The translations under genes were made by a program, and so were the position numbers. 31,726 nt of DNA from DASXTB01 sp036505615 (lineage in GTDB: Bacteria > Acidobacteriota > UBA6911 > JACQSX01). The notes under the pieces were generated by a model. It was given only the letters and a program-made list of their open reading frames with translations. It had not been told where the DNA came from and did not search any database. Positions within the stretch are counted from its first letter, which is position 1; every line of letters starts with the position of its first letter. The stretch is taken from the NCBI GenBank assembly GCA_036505615.1, contig DASXTB010000244.1:1-31726 (forward strand), read 5' to 3'. Below, piece after piece: positions 16,642-24,464 of the stretch.

Positions 16642-17551
16642 CCGGCAGGACTTTTTCCAGCTTCAAAGAGATTTCTTCTAGGGTCTTAGCTGCCGCACTT
16701 GCCGGATAAGCGAGCGAAAATGGAACAAACTCCTTGATGCTTTTCTTTATGTATTGATCGTAGGGAACGAGCCCGAGCAGCAACACATCGAGGCTAAGAT
16801 ACTTCTTCACCAGGTTGTAAAAGTTGATAACGTATTTCTTTTCGTTCTCATCAGTCCACATGTTCAGTATGACGTGGATCTTCAGGTCGTCGATCAGGCC
16901 TTGAACGATGTAGGCGGAGAAGCGGTCCCAGGACCGGAGCCGGCACATCACTTGCTCCAGATTGACTTCGCCGTTGGAATTAATCAAGGCCACCAGCTTC
17001 TTTCGAACCGGCTCCAGGAACCTCTCCTTCTCAAATTCCAGAAAGAGCTTTCGGTAAATCGCAGACTTCACAAATACAAACGCGTTGTGCATGGCGAGCG
17101 ACTCGGGGCTGGTGACTAGAATTCTGATATCAGCGGCAGAAAAAAAATCTAGCGTGTCCGGATGGACGCCCGCACCCAAGTCCATAAACGTGTAGTCAAA
17201 ATCAGCGGCGCGCAGGCTATCGACGATCTTCTGTTTTCGCGCCGGATCCAGCGAAATGAATTCCGATCCCCGATAGGAACAACTGATCAGGCGCAGGGTC
17301 TCCAAGGAGGTGGCAAGCCAGACTTCAGGCAGCGAAGCAGCACGGCCGGTGATGAAGTCATTGATATTTCGAGTGGGCAGCTTCACGCCAAGACAGGTGT
17401 TCAAATTCCCGCAACTGATATCGAGATCCACAGCCAGCGAACGATGGCGCATGGCGGTCTTCAAGGCAAGGTTGGCGGTACAGACGGTCTTTCCCACACC
17501 TCCCTTGCCACTCGCAATAGCCACCAGCTTGTTTGCAACCCTGTTCGTCAT
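16634..17551 (-). CDS. MinD/FlhG-like (ParA superfamily) ATPase
   Basis: 305 aa. Deviant Walker A SGKGGVGKT with signature K16 and catalytic K21, Walker A' region VDLDISCGNLN (41-51), and YTFMDLGAGV as the switch/Walker B. The body resembles FlhG/FleN (LVTSPESLAMHNAFVF... and ALINSNGE) more than chromosome-partitioning ParA. MinD/FlhG proteins dimerise on membranes and set the number or position of cell-surface machines. A C-terminal amphipathic helix is plausible (KTLEEISLKLEKVL). Its ATG overlaps the BY-kinase stop by 4 nt. It is not the kinase domain itself, because the BY-kinase has its own complete ATPase. A role in placing the exporter is inferred. Confidence 0.82.
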   Translation of the reverse strand: MTNRVANKLVAIASGKGGVGKTVCTANLALKTAMRHRSLAVDLDISCGNLNTCLGVKLPTRNINDFITGRAASLPEVWLATSLETLRLISCSYRGSEFISLDPARKQKIVDSLRAADFDYTFMDLGAGVHPDTLDFFSAADIRILVTSPESLAMHNAFVFVKSAIYRKLFLEFEKERFLEPVRKKLVALINSNGEVNLEQVMCRLRSWDRFSAYIVQGLIDDLKIHVILNMWTDENEKKYVINFYNLVKKYLSLDVLLLGLVPYDQYIKKSIKEFVPFSLAYPASAAAKTLEEISLKLEKVLPVN

Positions 17552-19884
17552 CTCTTCTCGTCGTCGGTCAGGCCCATAATGTCCCGCAATTCCTCATCCT
17601 TCGGCGGGGGCGGCTTAGGGGGCGGGGTTTCCCCTTTCGGACGAGCCGGAGGAGGGGGAATTGGCTTATCAGACATCTTTAGAGGGGAACCGGTATCCGT
17701 GAAACGGCCCCTCATGCGGCTGAACCAGCCTTCCTTGTCCGGAGCGGCAGGCTCATACTTGTACGTGTAGTACTGATAATCCCCGCGCCGGTAGTCAATC
17801 TCCGCCTGGATATCATTCATGATGATTCCCCAGACTTTCCCTCCCAGGGCTTCCAAGCGCATCTTGGAGCGCTTCAGCACATCGCGGCCGACTCTCCCTA
17901 TCTGGTAAGAAAGAACAACTCCATCTACTTTCGGGGCCAGAATGGAAGCGTCGGCGACGGGAAGAATGGGTGAAATGTCAATGATGATGACATCAAAACG
18001 CTCGCGCACCTGAGCAATCAATCTATCGGTAGCAGCGGAATTTAAAAGTTCCGCAGGGTTCTCCGCGGCTCGTCCCGCGGGCAACAAATAGAGATACTCC
18101 AGGCCAGGCGTGATGCGCCCCATCTTCAGCCCGAACTTGCCTAAGACAAAATCCTCAATGGTTCGATAGCACTCCTGCAACTCGCGCGTGCCGAGCAGGA
18201 CGTCGGATAAACCCGGGGCTTTCTCAATACCAAAGATTTTGTCTGCGTGGGGGCGGCGCAGATCCCCGTCGATCAGCAAAGTCTTGCGGCCCGTCTGAGC
18301 AAAGGCCGTCGCCAGGTTCGTCGTCGAAGTTGTCTTTCCTTCCTGCAGTACGGAACTGGTAATCATGATGACCTTGGAATTGGTCCTGGTCATCACACTC
18401 CCTATGTTCGTACGCATAGTCCTGTAAGCTTCCGATGCCACCGACTTGGGGTCAAAGTGTGTGGTTAGCCGCGCAAACCTGTGCAGGTCTTCGTCAGTAA
18501 CGCCAGGCGGAAAGTCTTCCAATTTAATGCGGCTCAAGACATCGCCAGCTTCAATATGAGGAACGACGCCCAAAACAACTGAACTGATGTAGCGTTCAAC
18601 GTCCTCGATGGTGCCAATAGAAGTGTCCAGAGACTCAAGGATGAAGGCTAGGACGCCACCCAGCAGGATACCGATCAGGAATCCGATCGCGGTCTTGTAG
18701 GAGCGGCTGTTTGACGAAACTGTCCTGGCCGTGCTCGCCCTTTCCACGACAGTCAGCTCATCTACCTTTTCCCTCTGCTGGATTTCGGCATCCTGGAGAT
18801 TCTTGCGTAACACCGTTGCCAACTCCTGCTTTTCCTTCGCCAGAGCTTCCAGGGTCTGCAGCTGTGCCGAAATCTCCGGTTGACGCATTAATTCCGACTG
18901 CTGGCGCGCCATATTACTGTCCAGGCGCTGGTATTCTGCGATCAGGGTATTCAAACGGCGCAACAGGTTGGCAAGTTGCGAATCGAGGCGTCGTTCTTCA
19001 TTGGAAACTTGCGTAGAGATATTGGTCACCTGGGGAGAATTCGGCATCTGGTATCGAAGAAGGTCCGCTTTCTTATTCCTCAGCTCCGCTATTACTGCTG
19101 ACTGTTTTGTTACCTCTTCGACAAGCGCGCGCACAGCCGGATCGTCCACTTGAAAGTAGGACTGGAGCAGGGCATCGTACTCTTTCGTTTGCTGAATGCG
19201 AGTCAGCGTAGCCAGGGCGCCTCGTGCGTCTTGTAATTTCTGCTGGTACTGAAACCTTTTTTCTTGGATTTCAATCCCTTGGGTCGGTGACATCGTCAGG
19301 CTGACGCCATTGGTCCGTTTGAAGTTGCCCAGGCTTTGGTCCGCCGCGTTCAATTCGTTGGTGGTTTCCTGGAGGCGATTCCGAATGAACTGGACTGTCT
19401 GTTCAATCTGCTTGTCTCTTTCGCTCGTAGACTGTTTGATGTAAGCCTCGGCGGTGGTATTGGCCAGGCCAATTGCTTCTAGTTTCGAAGGAGCAGTGGC
19501 AATAACAGCGAGAATGTCGCTCTCACTGCGCTGCTCGGCACTGATTTGCGCCTTCAACTTGTTGACGGCGGCCTGCGGATCGTCTCCTGGCTTGATCAGG
19601 TTCAGCCTCCGCGCGACATCCAGCAGCACGGGCTGGCTGGTGACGATCATTCTCTGGGTCGCCATATTGTCGTATGGACTGTAGCTGACAACTTGAGTCA
19701 TCAGCCCCGCAAGTGTCGTGCTGCGGGTTATTCTGACCAGAGTCTCTGCCTGGTAGATGGGCGGGGGCGCTTCCGTGAACGTGTAAGTCGCCAGCCCCAT
19801 CAGGACGGGCGCGACTATGATGATCCACTTTCTTTTCCGCAGAACTCGGTAGAGGTCTCTTAAATTGACTTCAACTTGGGCCAC
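17548..19884 (-). CDS. Wzc-type polysaccharide chain-length regulator and BY-kinase
   Basis: 778 aa. Order: N-terminal Wzz domain with membrane helix about 19-35; long coiled coil about 150-385; second membrane helix about 399-417; cytoplasmic tyrosine kinase. Kinase features: oligomerisation motif EAYRTMR (485-491), Walker A QEGKTT (515-519 region, K517), Walker A' LLIDGD (536-541), Walker B IIIDISP (D636), and a tyrosine cluster Y698, Y703, Y705, Y706, Y708, Y710. An unusual proline-rich tail follows (about 738-762). It controls polymer length and couples export to Wza through cycles of phosphorylation. Start is GTG with GGAG just upstream, 2 nt after the exporter stop; an ATG there is out of frame. 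Confidence 0.93.
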   Translation of the reverse strand: MAQVEVNLRDLYRVLRKRKWIIIVAPVLMGLATYTFTEAPPPIYQAETLVRITRSTTLAGLMTQVVSYSPYDNMATQRMIVTSQPVLLDVARRLNLIKPGDDPQAAVNKLKAQISAEQRSESDILAVIATAPSKLEAIGLANTTAEAYIKQSTSERDKQIEQTVQFIRNRLQETTNELNAADQSLGNFKRTNGVSLTMSPTQGIEIQEKRFQYQQKLQDARGALATLTRIQQTKEYDALLQSYFQVDDPAVRALVEEVTKQSAVIAELRNKKADLLRYQMPNSPQVTNISTQVSNEERRLDSQLANLLRRLNTLIAEYQRLDSNMARQQSELMRQPEISAQLQTLEALAKEKQELATVLRKNLQDAEIQQREKVDELTVVERASTARTVSSNSRSYKTAIGFLIGILLGGVLAFILESLDTSIGTIEDVERYISSVVLGVVPHIEAGDVLSRIKLEDFPPGVTDEDLHRFARLTTHFDPKSVASEAYRTMRTNIGSVMTRTNSKVIMITSSVLQEGKTTSTTNLATAFAQTGRKTLLIDGDLRRPHADKIFGIEKAPGLSDVLLGTRELQECYRTIEDFVLGKFGLKMGRITPGLEYLYLLPAGRAAENPAELLNSAATDRLIAQVRERFDVIIIDISPILPVADASILAPKVDGVVLSYQIGRVGRDVLKRSKMRLEALGGKVWGIIMNDIQAEIDYRRGDYQYYTYKYEPAAPDKEGWFSRMRGRFTDTGSPLKMSDKPIPPPPARPKGETPPPKPPPPKDEELRDIMGLTDDEKR

Positions 19885-19886
19885 AT

Positions 19887-20879
19887 CTATCTCCGGAATA
19901 TGTCGTAAAGGAAAACAGAATCGCGCAGGAAAGATAATATCGGAGTGACTGCTCCCAGCACTTCTGCAACCCTCGTGTGCAGATTTTTAGGAATATAGAC
20001 AACATCGCCGCTCTTAAGAAGGATATTCTGCGAAAAGTCTCCTTTTTGGTAGATGTCACTAAACAGCATTTGACGCACATCCACTTTGCCGTCGGGATTC
20101 TGACGGACCACGAAAACATGTTGCTCTCGCGCCGACGCAGCCAGCGTTCCGGACCTTGCGATCGCCTCCAGCAGGGTGAGATCGGTCTGACTTTGCAAAA
20201 GCCCGGGGTTGCGAACTTCACCCAGCATAAAATATTTCTTGCTGATTGTCTCCACCGACGGCACAAAAATGATGTCACCTGGCGCCACCAAGATGTTCTG
20301 TGATTGATCGTTATTTAAGACGATATCGTACACGTTGACCTTCAGCTTCTGGCCGTTGGCGTGGGTCACCTGCACTTCAGTCAGATTGGCTCGCTGCGAA
20401 AACCCGCCATGCTGAACCATAAAGTCTAAAATTCTTGTGTTCCCAAAGATGGGGAAGTAACCGGGAGTGGACACCTCACCGACCAGCAGCGCTTTCTTGC
20501 TCTCAAATCCGACCGTGATGACCTGGACCACCGGCTTGCGAAAGACCGCCTGCAACTCCGTCAGGATCAATTCGCGCAGCTGTGTGGCAGTCAGCCCGGT
20601 GACATTGACGATCTTGTTGACAAAGAAAGGGATAAAGAGGGTACCGTCGGATGCCACTGTAAGGTTGTCTTGCAGGTATTCATTTCCGGTCCAGACTATT
20701 ACGCGCACAGTGTCACCGGGGCCCAGTTGATAGGTCGGCTGCGACAGGCCGGGTGAGCTTGGTATACCGGCCTGAATGGTCTGCCCCGATTGGGGTTGGG
20801 GCGCTTGAGGGGCTGGTGGATTCTGGGCAAGCATTGACATCTGTAAAAAAATCGAAAAAAGGACGGGGAAAAGTTTCAT
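19887..20879 (-). CDS. Wza-type polysaccharide export protein (Poly_export and SLBB domains)
   Basis: 330 aa with an N-terminal signal peptide (MKLFPVLFSIFLQMSMLA, cut near AQ). A Pro/Gln-rich linker follows, then Poly_export domain about 48-130 (YQLGPGDTVRVIVW) and SLBB domains (LLVGEVSTPGYFPI about 140-190 and YFMLGEVRNPGLLQ about 228-300). There is no lipobox cysteine, so unlike E. coli Wza it is probably not a lipoprotein. It should form the periplasmic/outer-membrane export channel working with the BY-kinase encoded next. ATG at 20879 is preceded by GGGGAGG and overlaps the regulator stop by 1 nt (TAATG). Confidence 0.9.
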   Translation of the reverse strand: MKLFPVLFSIFLQMSMLAQNPPAPQAPQPQSGQTIQAGIPSSPGLSQPTYQLGPGDTVRVIVWTGNEYLQDNLTVASDGTLFIPFFVNKIVNVTGLTATQLRELILTELQAVFRKPVVQVITVGFESKKALLVGEVSTPGYFPIFGNTRILDFMVQHGGFSQRANLTEVQVTHANGQKLKVNVYDIVLNNDQSQNILVAPGDIIFVPSVETISKKYFMLGEVRNPGLLQSQTDLTLLEAIARSGTLAASAREQHVFVVRQNPDGKVDVRQMLFSDIYQKGDFSQNILLKSGDVVYIPKNLHTRVAEVLGAVTPILSFLRDSVFLYDIFRR

Positions 20880-21148
20880 TATTTCCCTCCCCCCGAGCTG
20901 TCCTCGAAACGGAGGGTTGGGTTGCGCAGTTCCTCCAATGCCAACTGGTAAGCCACGCGATAACGCAGGCCGCGCTTAAGGTGATGCCAGATCAGACTGA
21001 TTTTGTGCGCATCCTCTGCAGAATAAAGGCGGTATTCCTTTTCACCCACGACCTTCTTCTGTGGCGAGATGTAGCCCTTTTGCTCGAGATAATAGAGCTT
21101 GTTTCGAGGAATATCGATCGTTTGGAGAAGCTCAGCAGTGCTTATCAC
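20879..21148 (-). CDS. Small MerR-like HTH regulator of the polysaccharide operon
   Basis: 89 aa. A winged-helix MerR-type reading head is visible: STAELLQTIDIPRNKLYYLEQKGYISP (residues 3-29), then a KEYRLYSAEDAHKI wing and second helix. No effector domain or dimer coiled coil follows, so it resembles stand-alone MerR-like proteins. The start codon is GTG. It is the first gene of the operon and is coupled to the exporter by a 1-nt overlap. A promoter and a dyad lie just upstream, so it probably regulates itself and thereby the whole polysaccharide operon (inference). Confidence 0.8.
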   Translation of the reverse strand: MISTAELLQTIDIPRNKLYYLEQKGYISPQKKVVGEKEYRLYSAEDAHKISLIWHHLKRGLRYRVAYQLALEELRNPTLRFEDSSGGGK

Positions 21149-21153
21149 AGGGG

Positions 21154-21171
21154 CTCAAGTTCAAACTCGAG
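21154..21171 (-). promoter_or_regulatory. Candidate operator for the MerR-like regulator
   Basis: Read on the minus strand, CTCGAGTTTGAACTTGAG is an 18-bp dyad with 7 of 9 pairs matching. A second, perfect 12-bp palindrome AAACTCGAGTTT overlaps it at 21163-21174. It sits just after the predicted -10 and ahead of the GTG start, the position expected for an autoregulatory site. Binding is not shown. Confidence 0.5.
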
Positions 21172-21176
21172 TTTAA

Positions 21177-21205
21177 ATTTAAATTGGAAGGCTACCGCAA
21201 GTCAA
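21177..21205 (-). promoter_or_regulatory. Promoter of the exopolysaccharide operon (sigma-70 type)
   Basis: On the minus strand, -35 TTGACT (21205-21200) and -10 TTAAAT (21182-21177) are separated by exactly 17 nt. The match is 5/6 and 4/6 to consensus. Transcription would start near 21170, about 22 nt before the GTG of the MerR-like gene, in an AT-rich patch that stands out from the GC-rich surroundings. Confidence 0.6.
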
Positions 21206-21237
21206 GGGTAATATGTTGAAACAAAGAATTTTAGAGT

Positions 21238-23109
21238 CTATTTCGGGAGCTTGCTGGCGGCAATGGCGCGGGTTATAAACAGCGAGGCGTTTCTTGAAAG
21301 GTTAATGATCTTGGATTCTTCGATCCTCTCTCCATCAGCCGAATAGATTATTTGGATTGTGGGTCGTAAAGCATTCTCGTTGTTGATGTCAACGACTTTG
21401 CCGATTTCGCCGGTGTTCAACACGACGTATTCGTTAAACGGGTAAACTGAAAAGCTGCGGATCAAGGATTTAATGATTCGGTCCGCAAAGCCCCCTCCTT
21501 CTGAAGTCAAGCTCTCCAGCAATTCATATCCGGTCATTGGGTTTCTGTGAGGTCTTGGATGAATACGGGCCTCAAAAACGTCGGCAATACCGAGCACTTT
21601 TGCCTCTTCGGTAATCTCTTTACCCTCCAGGTGGTACGGATATCCCTTCCCGTTCTCGCGCTCGTGAACCTGGATAACCAGTTGAGGCAGCCAGTCGAAT
21701 CCAGGAATGTCGGAGAGAATCTGCGCTGAATATATCGGCCGCCGTTCGATTTCAGCCCGTTCTGAAGCTCCGAATTGCCCGGTCCTGTAAAGGAGCTTCT
21801 GAGGTAGTTTGGCGCTTCCGATGTCGTGGACCAGCCCTGCCAAAGCGATCCGCACGATGCGCTCTTCGGGCATCCTTAGAGTTTGTGCGATCCGGGCAGC
21901 AATTATGGCGACATTAGAGCAGTGTTGACCGAGCGTAAACTCAGTTGTCCGCTCGGTGGCAAACAATAAAAGTCCGTTGCCTCGCTTGAGGGAATCGGCT
22001 ATACGTTGGGCAATTTCTACTCCCTTGCCAACATCGAGTTTCTCGTTGTCCTCGACGCGCCTGATCGATGACACCAGGAAAACGTTGGCTTCCCTGTAGA
22101 TTAGCTCCGCGTCTTCGCCCACCTCCTTGCGATCTTCGGGCGCTGGCACATCCGCCGGCGCTACAGGCACAATTTTCGCGTCCTTGGATTCCACCGCCGG
22201 CGCGGTTTGGTTAGCCTGTGGACGAGGGGTTTCCTGTGCCGCTTCTTGCTTCGTGGTCTCGGCGACAGGCTGTTTGCCGGCGACCCTGCTTTTCTCTTTG
22301 ATCTTGTCAGCAGCGGTTTTTTTATGAAACTTGTCGAGTATATTGTTCAGGCTTTCTCCGCCCTCTGGACGTGTACCTGAAACCGCTGCTGGCTTTTTCC
22401 ATCTTTCGAACTCTGCCATGAGCTCTTCCACTTCTTCCGAAGCGATCTTCGTCTGCCGATCTGCGGGAGCAGTTGGTGGTGAATGTTGTTTCTTACCAAG
22501 ATCGGCGACCACCGAGTCTATCTCTGGAGCAAAGGCAGGCCCGCTTGATGGCTGCGCCGCCTGAACTCGCAAGACACCGACCAAGCGGTTCTCAAACTCG
22601 TTCAGATTAATAGGTCGCTGCACATAATCACTGGCGAAGGTCTGATGTCCCATCAGTTTATCCGGGATCTCTCCCTGCGAGGTGATGAACATAAACGGAA
22701 TGGTTTCGGTGCTCCGCTGCTCGCGAAGTTTCTGACAAAGCTGATAACCATCTATTCGAGGTAGTCGCAGCGTGGCGATCACCAGTCGGGCCGAGAGCTT
22801 CAGCGCTAAGCTCAAAGCGTGTTCGCCGTCGGCAGCGAGAACAACCTGAAAATTGTATTTCTCCAGGACTGGCCGCAGGATACTGACTTCCGCTTCGTTA
22901 TCGTCTGCCAACACAGCGACTGGGCGATCACCCGCGGCTGGGTTCGCTCGTGATTTGTCATCGGGATCTCGAACCAACTGGCTGTTGCGGAACATTAATT
23001 TGTGCTGGAAACCACCATTTGCAAATTCGAAGGAGAGTAGCATTGGAAGATGCTTCAGTTCAAGCGGAATGGTCACGTTCTTGACGCCGCACCACTCAAT
23101 TTTTGCCAA
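21238..23109 (-). CDS. Pseudo-receiver and degenerate HD-GYP domain protein
   Basis: 623 aa. An unassigned N-terminal segment (1-60) precedes a CheY-like receiver (about 63-183), a long Pro/Ala/Glu-rich linker (about 185-330), an HD-GYP domain (about 385-555) and a C-terminal beta-rich region. In the receiver, the acidic pair D69-D70 is kept, but the phospho-acceptor position reads T113 (IATLRLPRIDGY) and the conserved Lys is R165 (QRPIN). In HD-GYP, H396, H428-D429 and H482-E483 plus GKGYP (487-491) remain. However, the usual HDIGK lysine is S, the HP histidine is R457, and the first His of HHE is V481. c-di-GMP hydrolysis is therefore doubtful. Start is TTG; ATGs at M23 or M39 are alternatives. 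Confidence 0.82.
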   Translation of the reverse strand: MAKIEWCGVKNVTIPLELKHLPMLLSFEFANGGFQHKLMFRNSQLVRDPDDKSRANPAAGDRPVAVLADDNEAEVSILRPVLEKYNFQVVLAADGEHALSLALKLSARLVIATLRLPRIDGYQLCQKLREQRSTETIPFMFITSQGEIPDKLMGHQTFASDYVQRPINLNEFENRLVGVLRVQAAQPSSGPAFAPEIDSVVADLGKKQHSPPTAPADRQTKIASEEVEELMAEFERWKKPAAVSGTRPEGGESLNNILDKFHKKTAADKIKEKSRVAGKQPVAETTKQEAAQETPRPQANQTAPAVESKDAKIVPVAPADVPAPEDRKEVGEDAELIYREANVFLVSSIRRVEDNEKLDVGKGVEIAQRIADSLKRGNGLLLFATERTTEFTLGQHCSNVAIIAARIAQTLRMPEERIVRIALAGLVHDIGSAKLPQKLLYRTGQFGASERAEIERRPIYSAQILSDIPGFDWLPQLVIQVHERENGKGYPYHLEGKEITEEAKVLGIADVFEARIHPRPHRNPMTGYELLESLTSEGGGFADRIIKSLIRSFSVYPFNEYVVLNTGEIGKVVDINNENALRPTIQIIYSADGERIEESKIINLSRNASLFITRAIAASKLPK

Positions 23110-23177
23110 GAAACCGACCCAACAAGGATAAGGGTATCAAAGGTTTGCAGCTCATCCTTGCTCTGGAGGCGACACCG

Positions 23178-23209
23178 GTGTGCTATGATGGCGAAAATTT
23201 AGGAGGTCC
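23178..23209 (+). promoter_or_regulatory. Extended -10 promoter and ribosome site of the radical SAM gene
   Basis: TGCTATGAT (23181-23189) is an extended -10 (TG-N-TATGAT). AGGAGGT (23201-23207) lies 2 nt before the ATG at 23210, which is strong but unusually close. No good -35 at the right distance is seen, as expected for extended -10 promoters. The 100-bp gap also separates this gene from the divergent receiver/HD-GYP gene. Confidence 0.5.
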
Positions 23210-24409
23210 ATGATCGGATCTGTATCCGCCCGCATTTCAAGAAACGCTCTAAGATCGAACATTCCTGTCCATTGCATGATGGAATTAACCTACAGGTGCA
23301 ACCTGCTTTGCATCCATTGCTATCGCGTGGAAGGTGATCACAAGCGTGACTTGTCAACTGAAGAGGTAACCCAAACCCTTGACCAGCTAGCCGCAATGGG
23401 AACCTTAAGTGTCTCTTTTACGGGCGGCGAGATTTTCTCGCGCAGGGACATTTTCGATATTCTGGAACACGCCAGGCGACGGCGCTTTGCCGTCACTCTC
23501 TTTACCACTGGAACTTTGCTGACGCAGGAGCGAGTCAATCGTCTTCAGAAACTGGCCATGGAAGAGGTGCACATCAGTGTTTATGGGTCGACTGCCGCCA
23601 CGCACGAAAAGATTACACTGATCCCCGGATCGTTTGAACGCTCTCTGAATGCCATTCGGATGCTGCGGCAAAGCGGCATCAGGGTAAAGATCAAGTGTCC
23701 GCTCACTAAGCTGAACTTTCATGAATATCGAGAGATTATTCTGCTGGCCCGCTCGCTCGGAACCAAGTACGCGATTGACCCTATCATAACTCCTCGCACC
23801 GACGGCGCCCGTGATCCAATCGCACTGCGCATCAGTCAGGAACAGTTGGAGCAAGTATATTCCGACCCGATTCTCTTTCCGGCTGTGGAAGAGAGCGTAC
23901 AAAATCCCCACAATGAAGTGGGAGACCTGGAAAGGGCCTACGAGCAGATTCCCTGCGGCGCAGGCCACGTCTCTGTCAACATCAATCCTTATGGCGATGT
24001 CACGCCGTGCGTGCAAATGCCCATCAAGCTAGGGAACCTGCGTGAACAATCGTTTTCAGAGATTTGGAACCATTCTCAGAGGCTCGTCGAACTGCGCGCC
24101 ATTCGCGTCTCCGACCTGCAGACATGTTCCAGTTGTGAGGTTCTGGGACATTGCAGCCGCTGCCCCGGACTGGCGTTGATTGAAGATGGGGATATCCGGG
24201 GACCGGCGAAGGCATGCTGCAGCTCGGCCTTCGCGATGAAACGAGTGGTGGAGGGAGCGGTGAAGTTTCAAGGAAGACCGGCTGCAATTCAGGACGAAAA
24301 GAAAGAGACAGGCGTGGGGGAAACGACCTGCGGTAGCCATTGCAGTTGTGGCTCAAGGCCGGACGGTGAAAAACTGGTTCAGCTCGGCGCCAGCCGGAGG
24401 GTACACTGA
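23210..24409 (+). CDS. Radical SAM/SPASM peptide maturase
   Basis: 399 aa. The 4Fe-4S/SAM site is C30-x3-C34-x2-C37 (TYRCNLLCIHCY), followed by the SAM-binding GGE in FTGGEIFSRRD (70-80). The C-terminal SPASM domain fits the consensus: C249-x12-G-x4-C267, then C306-x2-C309-x5-C315-x2-C318, and C336/C337. Relatives (PqqE, AlbA, anaerobic sulfatase maturases) modify peptide side chains by radical chemistry, for example thioether or C-C links. An extra tail (about 365-399) carries C374, C378 and C380 in TCGSHCSCG. A precursor-like peptide gene follows after 55 nt, and PqqD, peptidase and kinase genes are nearby. The exact reaction is unknown. Confidence 0.92.
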   Translation: MIGSVSARISRNALRSNIPVHCMMELTYRCNLLCIHCYRVEGDHKRDLSTEEVTQTLDQLAAMGTLSVSFTGGEIFSRRDIFDILEHARRRRFAVTLFTTGTLLTQERVNRLQKLAMEEVHISVYGSTAATHEKITLIPGSFERSLNAIRMLRQSGIRVKIKCPLTKLNFHEYREIILLARSLGTKYAIDPIITPRTDGARDPIALRISQEQLEQVYSDPILFPAVEESVQNPHNEVGDLERAYEQIPCGAGHVSVNINPYGDVTPCVQMPIKLGNLREQSFSEIWNHSQRLVELRAIRVSDLQTCSSCEVLGHCSRCPGLALIEDGDIRGPAKACCSSAFAMKRVVEGAVKFQGRPAAIQDEKKETGVGETTCGSHCSCGSRPDGEKLVQLGASRRVH

Positions 24410-24423
24410 GAAAAAAGTAACGA

Positions 24424-24441
24424 GCCCGCACGTCAGCGGGC
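24424..24441 (+). repeat. REP-like hairpin between maturase and precursor genes
   Basis: GCCCGC-ACGTCA-GCGGGC is a perfect 6-bp stem with a 6-nt loop. It is related to the GGGCGTCAGCCCG units at 28628-28827. Sitting in the 55-nt gap before the precursor ribosome site, it could stabilise or attenuate the transcript. Confidence 0.6.
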
Positions 24442-24453
24442 GGACCGTAGTCT

Positions 24454-24460
24454 GAGGAGA
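24454..24460 (+). promoter_or_regulatory. Strong ribosome binding site of the precursor peptide
   Basis: GAGGAGA lies 4 nt before the ATG at 24465. It is one of the best ribosome sites in the window. Together with the lysine-rich start it supports the short frame as a real gene that is highly translated. Confidence 0.7.
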
Positions 24461-24464
24461 CAAA

